This document shows positions 12,018 to 21,399 of a DNA stretch of 38,907 nucleotides, in pieces. The stretch is from Ettlia oleoabundans. Its lineage: Eukaryota > Chlorophyta > Chlorophyceae > Chlamydomonadales. The translations under genes and the position numbers were made by a program. Every line of letters begins with the position of its first letter. Positions within the stretch are counted from its first letter, which is position 1. The notes beneath the pieces were generated by a model. It had not been told where the DNA came from and did not search any database. It worked only from the letters and a program-made list of their open reading frames with translations. The DNA lies in NCBI GenBank assembly GCA_019693395.1, contig JAAMXP010001536.1:1-38907 (forward strand), read 5' to 3'.

Positions 12018-14655
12018 TCAAGCGCATGTGTCAGGCTGTGTGGGCGGCTCGCTGCAAACCAGTGGGAAGGTGGCTTGGACCTCTGGGTCTGCACACATGT
12101 CACTGAAGCCAGTCGCGCCGCACTCTGGCATGAACGGCATCTCTGCAACAGGAACCAGGGCACAAACCCAGGAGCGAATGTGTGCATGTGCTGCCATGCT
12201 TTCCGTGCAAACCAGCCCAGCAATTAACTATACTGTGCACAACACACAAGACTCTTGTTGCTTTCAAGATAAGACAAAAGTACAGTCTACATGCCCTTGC
12301 GCTGCTTGGACCACAACACTGCCGTGAGCTCACCACAACACATGCACCGTGCGTGACGCACTGGCATAAGCTCCGGCATAGACTCACCATAACACATGGC
12401 GGGGCACCAGCATAAGCTCACCATAACACATGGAGGGGTACCAGCATAAGCTCACCATAACCCACGGCTGCACCAGCATAAGCTCACCATAACACATGCG
12501 GGCCAGCACCATGAGGGGCTCCGTGCACGTAGTCCAGTCACCGTTCTTGTCACAAGCGCCGCAGCCGGGCATGCAATGTGTATCACAGAGGCTCTGCACA
12601 CGCGTGGCAACGGCTTGTGGCAACGGCCCATCAGTCAGTGAACGGCTTGGGTCAAAAAGGACAAGTGGATTGGCCACCTTTCAGCGTATTTTTGGAAACC
12701 CAAGCGCATCTACTGCCCTGCACAGCTTCAGCTGCAGAAGGACTAGGGGTGCCCATCACAACGGCTGCCCTAGCCACAAAATGCAACAGGACGAAACCTG
12801 CCCACCTCGATGCCTTCCCTAGCCAAGAATGTGGTGACAGCATCAGGGATGGGACCTGGAGAGATGCACTGCTCCACAACTGTGGAGTTGCCGCAGAGAG
12901 CGTTGTATGCCTCGCATCCCTTCATCTGCAACCCAAGGGCCCATTAGCGCCAGAATGGAAAGGGGTCACAGTCGCACACATCATATCAAAACCTTCAATC
13001 ACCTTCAACAGGCTATGACAATAGCTTTGGTGGTGGGGTATGCAAACCCGTCATATCGGTGCTTTCTATTACTAAAAGTGGCCACCGCTGACAGCTGGCA
13101 ATGCAACCAGCAAGACCTCACCTGTGGCATGTCGCCGCAGAGGCTGCCAGTGAGGGCAGATGAGTCGCAGTAGGTGCCGCTGGCAGTGCCGTTCTGCAGG
13201 TGGCAGGCAGCAGAAAGCAGGCGGGGGAGACGCTGGCAGTGAGTGGGTGCAAGGCCCGTCAAGAAGCACGGCCCAAGAGCCAAGCTTTGAGCGATGGCAA
13301 CTTTAATGCTGAAAGCTTGCGACAGCTGATGCCTGACGCTCAGAACTATATGACAAACACAATAGTGATGGAGAATGAGAGCAAGAAGGGCCCATGGTGG
13401 TGGTGGTGGCGTGCATGTGTGCATGCGTGCATCGGGTGTTTGCGGGTATTTTTGGGGGNNNNNNNNNNNNCATATGGTTGAATATCCACACCTGACATTG
13501 CTCCCACAGTGTGCATCCAATCATGAATGGCATGGCGGTGCACAGCTGGGTGAGGTCCTCGGTCCAGTCTGCAAGGCAGAGATGGTGGTGCCAGCATGGG
13601 AGGTTGGGATGCAGGGGCAGGCTGTAAAGCAAAAAAGGTGGTGCCGGCATGGGAGTTTGAAGTGCAGAGGCGGGCTGCAGAGCAAAAATGGTGATGCACG
13701 CATGGGAGGTTGGAATGCAGAGGCCGGCTGTGGCCAAGCAAGGGAGCAGCAAACACGATGGTGTGAGCCAACCACCGTGAAAGTTGTAATGGGGCAGCAG
13801 GTATCTATCGCATTATGCATGGGAAAGTCCCGCGACAGAAGTGCGCTGTGCAGATATGGTGCTGCTAGGAGGGGAGGGTCTGTCGCAGCAGGCATGCTGG
13901 TACGTTTTGTTACCCTTCCTTTCCCTTCACTCGTTCCCCTCAATCCTTGTACTTCTACTACACCCTGTGACAGTAACATCACTTGTACAGCGCATCCTAT
14001 TGCGTGACTCCCCCGGCAGCACGTGCAATCCATGCTGGTACGGGGCAGTGATGCCCCATCAGCACCCACAAACGGTCACAGCTGCTTGTACCTGCGTCCG
14101 CACGGGTGAAGGCTACGCAAGCATCTGCCGAGGGGTCTGTATAGCAGGGATCGTCCATGTTGCCGCTACCAGCAAGGTCCAGGGCACCCCCGTGGCTATG
14201 CTGCTCGTGGCTGGCCGACCCAGTGCCCACTTCCATCTCGTGGTCGTGGTCATGGCTGTGGTCGTGATCATGCCCTGCATGCCCGTCTGCTGCCGCGTCA
14301 TGGCCGGCTCCATGATCATGGCCATGATCCATTTCTGCAGCAGGGAGCACCAAGCAGTCAGCAGGGGAGCGGCAGCGCCACGCTCAGCAGCAGCTGCTGC
14401 GGCAGCAGGCGGCGGCAGGGTCGGAGGCTCAAGCGTGCCCAGGCCAGGGTTCCCCGCTGATACCGCATCACACGTGGATGTGAGCATAACGTTGCGTTGT
14501 GGGTGTTGGTAGCCTTTTGGGCCCGCGGAATGCGGCCTGTACCAGCAGGTGCTGTTCGCGCCGGCCGCACGCCTACCGTTCAATTGTCGAGCTCCACGGG
14601 CTGCGGACAGTCCAGCAAGGCATATTACCAGGATGAATGCAATTAGGCGCGCCAT
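12018..14655 (-). CDS. Secreted His-rich, Cys-Met-rich CTR3-like copper protein
   Basis: Exons, in order of transcription: 14655-14577, 14334-14092, 13568-13492, 13193-13122, 12925-12806, 12593-12488, 12142-12018. The 822 nt encode 273 residues with all phases consistent. It opens with a signal peptide (MARLIAFILVICLAGLSAARG), then a His/Asp segment (EMDHGHDHGAGH, HDHDHSHDHDHE). Next come three Cys-Met modules: CTAMPFMIGCTLWEQC, CGDMPQMKGCEAYNALC and CYEMPFMPECGATGFSDMC. The spacing CxxMxxMxxCx5-6C is the motif of the Chlamydomonas assimilatory copper transporters CTR1/CTR2 and of the soluble CTR3; the third module has a wider last gap. No transmembrane segment precedes the stop, so a soluble secreted or vacuolar copper-binding role like CTR3 is the best inference. 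Intron 3 holds a 12-N gap. Confidence 0.8.
12361..12500. repeat. 32-34 bp tandem repeat carrying copies of a splice donor
   Basis: CCATAAC lies at 12387, 12421, 12455 and 12487, each within AGCTCACCATAACACATG or a close variant. On the minus strand every unit reads ATGTGTTATG followed by a GTGAG donor. The rightmost copy is the real end of exon 6 of the CTR3-like gene and the others are in its intron. Confidence 0.9.
13459..13470. other. Assembly gap (12 N)
   Basis: Twelve undetermined bases in intron 3 of the CTR3-like gene, just after a GT/G-rich run. No exon of the proposed model is affected, but the true gap length is unknown. Confidence 1.
13569..13745. repeat. 53-bp tandem repeat, three copies, with acceptor-like ends
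   Basis: GCATGGG recurs at 13594, 13647 and 13700. Units share GGTGGTGCC.GCATGGGAG and a following GCAGxGGC stretch. On the minus strand the units end in TGCTCTGCAG, TGCTTTACAG and CTGCCTTGCAG. The last is the acceptor of exon 3 of the CTR3-like gene, so the array multiplies that 3' splice-site region. Confidence 0.85.
13822..13880 (-). mobile_element. Copy A of a short interspersed element (core only)
   Basis: On the minus strand this reads CCCTCCCCTCCTAGCAGCAC and ends GTCGCGGGACTTTC. It matches the copy at 32947-33002 over about 57 bases with a handful of mismatches. It lies in intron 2 of the CTR3-like gene. No clear target-site duplication is visible, so its ends are uncertain. Confidence 0.7.
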
Positions 14656-15437
14656 GATGCCCGGCGGACCGCCCACCGCCCTTCAATGAGGTTCTGGTGC
14701 GTTTATCAAAAATTAAAGCTTTACGACTGAGGCGCAGTCTGCAAGGAGATGGGTCTGATGGGTGCCGCCAAACACAGCAGCACAGCAACACACCAGCTGT
14801 ACTTCGCAGTCCTAATCCGCCGCCCCATCACTCCAAGCAACCCTGCGAGAAGTTATGAAATGGCAGTCTTTTATGCTAGCGGGGGCGCAACCCCAAGTGT
14901 ACCCAAGCTAGGATGTAGGTGGAGCTGAAAGCCCACGGATCGCATATGCGTTTCAGCGTCACCAGGACTCCTCATGCATGCGCCGACTGTCACCCCAACA
15001 TCAAGGCTTCTTGCATGGGTATGGCACCAACGCTTGCTGTTTTGCTTGTAACAAGGTTACAGAAGTACAACAATAGTAATCAAGAATCCACATGTATATA
15101 GACACGCATGCATTGGCTGCTGATGCCACAACCCTTCCGATTTTGGGCATGGGCAACATGGTTTGGATGGAGCGCTGGCACACATACACTTGCAGGCATG
15201 TACAGGGCAGCTGACTGAATGGGCAGCTAGCTGTCTAAACATAAGCAATGCAGGGCCAATCATGCCTCAGGAAAGTATGGTGTGCATGATACAGGGCACG
15301 CGGCGGTACTTTACAGCAGAACGATGTTGTTTAGCCGTCACCGGCAGACGAACCGGCGGCCGGCGTTTTGGAGCCTCCCGGGCCGCTGAAGCCGCAAGAG
15401 TACCCGCCAGGGATAATTTACAGCAGAGTGATATCGC
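14656..15437. promoter_or_regulatory. CTR3-like promoter and MFS 3' region with several GTAC cores
   Basis: Upstream of the CTR3-like start (gene on -) and downstream of the MFS stop. GTAC, the core bound by the copper regulator CRR1 in Chlamydomonas, occurs at 14799, 14899, 15065, 15200, 15306 and 15400. The two nearest are about 145 and 245 bases upstream of the ATG. GTAC is short and expected about three times by chance here. Minus-strand TGTAA poly(A) candidates for the MFS gene end at 15057, 15311 and 15418. Confidence 0.4.
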
Positions 15438-15485
15438 TCAGCCGTCGTTGGCAGATGCGCCGGCAGCTGGCGTTTTAGAGCCTCC
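15310..15485. repeat. Diverged direct repeat of the MFS stop codon and poly(A) signal
   Basis: TTTACAGCAGA.. followed by a block ending GGCGTTTT.GAGCCTCC occurs at 15310-15378 and again at 15417-15485, a period of 107. The right copy contains the last codons and stop of the MFS gene and a minus-strand TGTAA. The left copy repeats them in the 3' UTR with scattered, mostly transition differences. Confidence 0.85.
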
Positions 15486-18400
15486 AACAGCCACTGATGC
15501 CCCAGGAGGGCCTGCGCCGCCGCGCTCAGCAGCATGGAGCAAGCTGGACTCGTACACATTCTCCAGCACAGCAGTGGGGTCTGCTTCATTCACGTCGTAG
15601 CACTCGCCATCAGTGTGGGTCCTGCCGCAGAGCAAAGAATGACAAGCAGCGGTCAAAGCATTGTGGGTTGGCGATTGATCATTGCGCAAGGAAAGGTGTG
15701 CAGGAGTTTCTTTCCACTAACTTGCTGCACATTTACAAGGCGCGGTGACATCACAGAACTGCAGAAGCCGCCATCCCAGCCCTGCTGCGCACACATCGGC
15801 AGCACCCACCTGCCGCGGTGCGAGGGATCTAGCTTTGCAAAGTCGCGAGGGTCGGGCCGCACCCAGCGCTGCAGGGCAGCAAAAACAGCATTTGCACACG
15901 TGTGTTATGCGCGTGACTCTGAACCAAGCGACAGCCCCCACATTTTGGGGCCCACAACAAGCAGGCACGCCCCCTGTGCATGCCGCTTACATGCTGACGC
16001 GCAACCAGAAGCCAGCACAAACCCGATGCATGCAAGTTGCCACTTGCACAGGCCGCTGCCAGGCTGGCGGACATGCAGTCCCCCCCCACCCCCCCCACCC
16101 CACACACACAGGCGCACACACACCTGGGTCAGCAGCACTAGCAGCGGGGAGGAAAGCGTGATGCATCCCACGATCAGCCACAGAGTCCGGCCATCACAGG
16201 CATACAGCCCTGGCTCCGTGCAGCCTGCTGCAGCTGCCGCCAAGCCACGCAGGAAACGCCCACCGCCGCTCACGATGCCACGCCCCGTCAGCATGGAAAG
16301 CAGGCGTCTGCTGCTGCCTCCACCGCTGCCCTCCTGGTTTTGGTTGGCGCAGAGGCCTTGGTCTGGGCAGTACGACTCCAAAAGGGCACCGGAAACCAGG
16401 CCTGCACCCGTATTGAATGTAGTTCGGAAATATGTATGGGTCAGCATGCTCGCTGAAGGCAGGAATCAGGAGCCAAGCCATTCTTGCAGCACCCGATATC
16501 TCGCAGAAACAGCAGCAATGCACAAGGGGATAGCGGCAGCAATACTGCCCAAACAGGCCCACCCGTTGGCAGCGTGGCAGCAAAGAGCGGCGCTGAGGCG
16601 AGCGCGGTAAAAATGCCCTCACGCCCGTTTGGAGCGACGCCCATGCTGTAGTCATACCTGTGAGCGAGGGTGTACACAGAAGGGAGCAGATGTTTTGTCT
16701 TATTTGTTTACTCAAACAACTGTTTATAATGCAGGCAAGGCAATGGGAAAGGGTAATTGACACATGTTGCAAGGTTATGGGGGCAGAAAGGCAGGAGTTC
16801 ATGCAAGGCGGCCAAGCCTTTGGAAGGAGATGGGTGACACACAATTTAGTATAGACAAATCCTTTGTTGACAACCGCTTTTGGCAAGCTTGCAGGGTTGT
16901 GCTCAGGATTTCGCGCCTCTCGCCCGACCGCCTCCATTTCTATTTCGGTACCACACCCCTGGGAGCATGAGTTGCGAGAGCTGCTGCTGCATGCTTACCA
17001 GCGTGGTGACCAGATGGCCTCCCCCAGGCTCAACATCGCCACGAATACAGCGGTGGACCACTCTGCAAGTATGCAAGTACAGAACAGAAAATTACATGTG
17101 CAAGTCCAATACAAAAGGGTAGTACTGCAAGTGCGGAGAGCGGTGGACCACTCTGCATGTGGAACACAGAAAATTTCCGGCAAGTGCACGCACGCATGCA
17201 TCGTTCCTACAAGGTTAAAACAGAGGGTTGCGGCACGTGCAGGCCATCATCTGCATAGAGCCATTGCACGCAAGCCATTTGGGGGACACTAATGCATGAG
17301 AACAAGCTGTGCGGAATGTTGCTGCCTCGCGTCACGCACCAGTGTTGAAGATGACTATCCAGAATGGCGACAGTGCACTGACGTAGCCGCCGTAGTGAAT
17401 CATGTCTGTAGAGCAGGAGGGGCGGTGTGCGGCTCGCTCGGCAAGGTGCTTGTTGTCGACAAGTGAAAAAGCAAAAGTGGGTCCCAGGTTTCAATATCAG
17501 TCAGCCCATGGACCCTAGGCGCTCGCAGGCTGAACAATATGCAATTGGCACACATAGTATCTCAGGTCGTTCCATGTTGCTCACCAAAGTGCTGCAGCTC
17601 GGTTGTCATCGCCCCCACAATGGGAACCAGCAGCACTGCACACACGGGAAGATGACGCAGCAGCAGCAGCAGCAGCAGCGGTTGAGCGTGGCAATGTATG
17701 TGCCAGTGTACACGATCTGCACCCTGCATTCCCCCGCTGCGCCTCTAGAGGAATATCCAGGGGAAATGCTGCAATACGGCTACATGCTGACCAATGCCCC
17801 GCATAAAACACCAGGCAAGCCATTCCATCCTACCTAACCTACATTGAATGTGACAAGGGAAGCATGGGGGCGCTCAACAAGAGTAGGCAGATGCTCACCT
17901 ATCATGGCGGGATTGATGGAGTAGATGAGGCCTATGGGCGTGTTGCAGCCGAAGGCCCTCAGCTGGTACTTGGGCAGCTGCATGAAGGGCAGAGGTCAAA
18001 CCGGTGGTCGATGTTGTCAGAATTCCAAATCAGCACATTGTGGAGCCGCACAAATGATGGACGTTTTGCTGCCCGGGGCCACAAAATGCAGCATGAACAA
18101 CATCGGGGCTGCCCATGAGTATAACATACAGAATGGGTGAATTCTGTATGTGCATGGCTGCCCCTGCATGCTTTGTCCACGGCACCGGCACGCAGCACTC
18201 TCACGGTTGCGTCAAGGTGGCGGAAGACCGACTTGAGGTTGACTGCAGGAGCGATGACATGTAAGGAGCATGTGAGTGAAGAAAGCAACAGCTGGGTTGC
18301 GATGCTGCTGGGTCAAACTTCTTGGCCCAGACCGACAATCGTCTGGGCAATGAACATGAACCAGCGCTGCATCCGTGCTCGGTATGCTCACCTGTAAACA

Positions 18401-21005
18401 GGCACATGCACATCACTTTCCAATTTCATAAACAATGACCAGCACTTGAATCAGCGCTCGCTTTCCTCACCTGTGAACAGGCACATGCACAAGAACTTCC
18501 AGAAGCCCTTGGAGGAAAGGACGTCCCGCACTCCCTCCAGAAGGCTACCCAACAAGCCCCTGGGGATAGCAGCCTCAGCCTCTATGCCTGAATCCATACC
18601 GTTGCCAATAATGCCTGCAGTCCCGCGCCCCTCTTCTGCCGCATCCACATGCTTATTACTGCTGCTGCCATGCGCGTGATGGCGGGTTGTGGTTGTCTCC
18701 GTTCCGCCCTTGCTGCTGCTGGTGCCTGCCCTGGTGCTGCTGCTGCTGCTGCTGCTTGGCCCCAGAAGCGGCGCATCAGGTGAGGTGGGCAGCTCCAGCG
18801 CACTTGATGAGGCGGCACAGTGGCTGTGTACCTGCACCAGGAGGCGGGAACCAGCACAACAGCAGACGCCCATCACTGCACAACCACCCACATCAGCGGC
18901 TAGTTGTAAGGAGTTGGTGGTGCAATTTACGTATGCCGGCACGCATGCATTACAGCCAACCGCCTACTCACAGAGCCTTCCAAGGCCTCGCTGGAAGTGC
19001 GCTTTGGCACCGGCTGACCACTTTCATTCAGGGTGAGAGCCACAAAGATGCCAACCAGCGAGGTGATGCACCCTACAGGGGCATGTTGGTAGTAGAGTTA
19101 AGGTATACTACCACACACATCTGCAATCACGCATGTCACAACTCGGCCGCTCAATTCTCCCAGCCAAGCAGGCTTGTGCGGGAGGCAAGCATATATGTAT
19201 GTACGCCCCGGCACTCGCCAGAAGGACAATTACAGCCGCACCTGACGCGAGGAACAGGCGGCTGCCGTTGTTCAAAAGCGAGCCATCTGGCAGAGAGGCA
19301 ATGCGGAAGCCGTGCTTAAGGCCGATGCGAAATACGTCCATGAGCATGCCCTGCGCAGGCAAGAGGGGTTGTGCGGAGATACTCAATTTGCAAATATTCA
19401 GAACTCGATTGTTCAGGTTAACCCCGACCCCTTAATAATGTTCGTCTTGGCTTCCTTGAGGCCAGCTCGGCAGGTGAGCAGGAAGCGGGCGCAGCAGAAC
19501 TGTAAACCGACGTAAGGGGGACGACCTTGGGTTTTACCCACTTGGATCAAGGCAATTCATGCCACCAATACAACCCTGCCTGAGCGTGTGTGGTTGAAAA
19601 GCAGATTGCAATGCCAGCACTTCTCAGCCCCAACCTGCACAGACCATCTGTCCCTGACAGCTGCACCCACCTGTGTGAGCGCCGCGCAGTTCATGAGGCT
19701 GTAGAAGAGTGCAAAGGCAAAGCCTCGGTTGCCCTCATGGGTATATCTTTTGATCCCGATAGTCATTACGGGCACGCCGAGGCTGCCGGCAACGCAATTG
19801 GGGCCGAGCAGCATGATGAGCAGCAACGTTCTGCAGCAAGCAAACCAAACTATTGTTTTGCAACTTTTGCAAGATTTGTTTTGCAAATTTGTTTTGCAAA
19901 TACCAAACAATTGTAATTGACGGAAACTGCTAGTTGCCTAAAGGTGGCACTGCGAGGAAAGCTGCTACGGTGTAAATAAACGCGCGATGCAGGGGAAAGG
20001 TCAAGGAGTGGTTGCAGGCTTGGGCAGCGGGCCTGGGCGGGAAAGCAGGCAAGCAGGGACACACGCACCCAACGGCAGCAATGCAGCCAAGGCTGTACCT
20101 GGATTGAGTGGCTGCCATTACTAGTCTACTGGTGCAGTTGAGGAGGAAGCTAAGCACCAGGGAGCGACGTACCCCTGCAGAAAGGAGGGGAAAACATCCA
20201 GTGCTTATGGTACCAGCCTAGGCAATGCTAGTTGCTTGCGCGCTGACTCAGCGCCGCGAGGAGTTGCATGGACTAGAGTACACGGGAAGCTGTGGTGGCT
20301 TCCCGCAGCCAGCGCTGCCGTCGCTGGACACTGCCTGTATTGCCAGCAACTTTTGCTGGCAACCCAACCCTCACCTAGGAAATCTATTGTGCCGCCCAGT
20401 AGGAAACCGTAGAGCGTCAGGCATGTGCCCCACACGCCATACCAGAAACCTGAAAGCCAGCAGGTGGAGACGACAGGTCAGCTGGGGTCACACACTCGTA
20501 AGGCACGGGATGGACCCCGGCACAACTGGCACAGGGCGTCCAGTAGCTGGGCCGCAGCCCCTTGCCTGCTCGGTAGTCAGACACCGCAAATTCTTCCGTC
20601 AAGAAGAGCGTCAGCGAGCGGGACAGGCTGCAGGGACGGAGTGGCAGACCAGTTGCAGAGGTAAGCGGTGGGCCAGTCGCAGACAGCGGCGGGGCAAGGC
20701 GGGTGGGTAGCATCTGCTGGGTGCTGGCAGTGCGGCGGTCACCTGAAGTAGTTGTAACTCTCCAAAACCTTCAGCACAAACATGATCCATAAGTCTCTGC
20801 AAACGAACTTGATCCACGAGTTACTACAGATCAAGCCAAATCGAGTAAAGCATGCCATGCAGTGTATGCTGGCGGGCAAGGGACAAAGCCAGCCAGCCGT
20901 TGGTTTTTTAGTTACCACTGAGCACCTGGGGCTCCCAGACAGGCTGGTGAAACCAGACTTTGTCTGCTGCCAAGCCGCCCGACAGGCCGCCCTGGGGCCC
21001 ATCAT
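15438..21005 (-). CDS. Major facilitator superfamily transporter, 18 exons
   Basis: Exons: 21005-20926, 20796-20743, 20627-20566, 20449-20375, 20174-20099, 19830-19671, 19350-19242, 19072-18972, 18831-18471, 18242-18205, 17977-17899, 17635-17585, 17405-17340, 17062-16999, 16657-16563, 16401-16124, 15868-15810, 15621-15438. The 1992 nt encode 663 residues and phases match at every junction. Conserved MFS-like helices include LWIMFVLKVLESYNYF, GVWGTCLTLYGFLLGG, FAFALFYSLMNCAALTQ and LSLGEAIWSPRWYDY. A Ser/Thr/His-rich loop lies in the middle (HHAHGSSSNKHVD) and a Gly/Ser-rich loop near residue 550. It is a polytopic membrane carrier; substrate unknown. The intron after exon 3 uses a GC donor (GCAG then GCAAGG). 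The ATG at 21005 is the first in frame downstream of all visible alternatives. Confidence 0.9.
17047..17160. repeat. 90-bp duplication copying the MFS exon 14 acceptor
   Basis: GCGGTGGACCACTCTGCA occurs at about 17050 and 17140, followed in both by diverged CAAGT/ACAGAAAATT sequence. The left copy is the start of exon 14 with its acceptor (on -). The right copy is intronic. Confidence 0.85.
18386..18506. repeat. 79-bp duplication copying the MFS exon 9 donor
   Basis: CTCACCTGTAAACAGGCACA at about 18387 and CTCACCTGTGAACAGGCACA at about 18466 continue into ATGCACA and a similar TTCCA. On the minus strand both read CTGTTCACAG or CTGTTTACAG followed by GTGAG. The right copy is the real end of exon 9. 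Confidence 0.85.
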
Positions 21006-21399
21006 GGCTCCAAAGGAGACACTGCTATGGCTGACGGGGGGCAGCGCAAGGGCGGCAAGCGACAACGGGTGGCGACGGGGCGGCCGTAGCAGAGGCGGAT
21101 AGGCTGATCGCAGCTTTGCTCGCCAGCGCTTCCCGGCCGTGCTCCGTCTTCCGCAGCGCAGTTGTGTTGGCTTGCCGGCGGAACAGCAGACGGTGGGCAG
21201 ACCAAACCTCTCCGCCCAGCCTCAGGGTATCCGGAGGGTGAATTTTATGCTACGAGGTTCACCCAGAACCTCCGAAGACGATCAGAGACGGTGCGTTCCG
21301 CATCTTTCCTTCCGAGAGTTTTGCTGACCTGGCCAGGGAAGTGCGTTACTGCACACAAGAGACTCTTCAAATTCATTAACTTTTTCCTTACAAAGGAAA
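21006..21399. promoter_or_regulatory. Divergent promoter region, MFS (-) / RING-H2 (+)
   Basis: Start codons of the two genes lie 394 bases apart and face away from each other. The left half is GC-rich, and the right half becomes AT-rich close to the RING ATG (TTCATTAACTTTTTCC). No clear TATA box or known motif is visible. Confidence 0.5.

Noticed and set aside
12361..12500. Regular short repeats that could look like a CRISPR array
   Set aside because: Units of 32-34 bases are adjacent with no unique spacers and lie in an intron of a eukaryotic gene.
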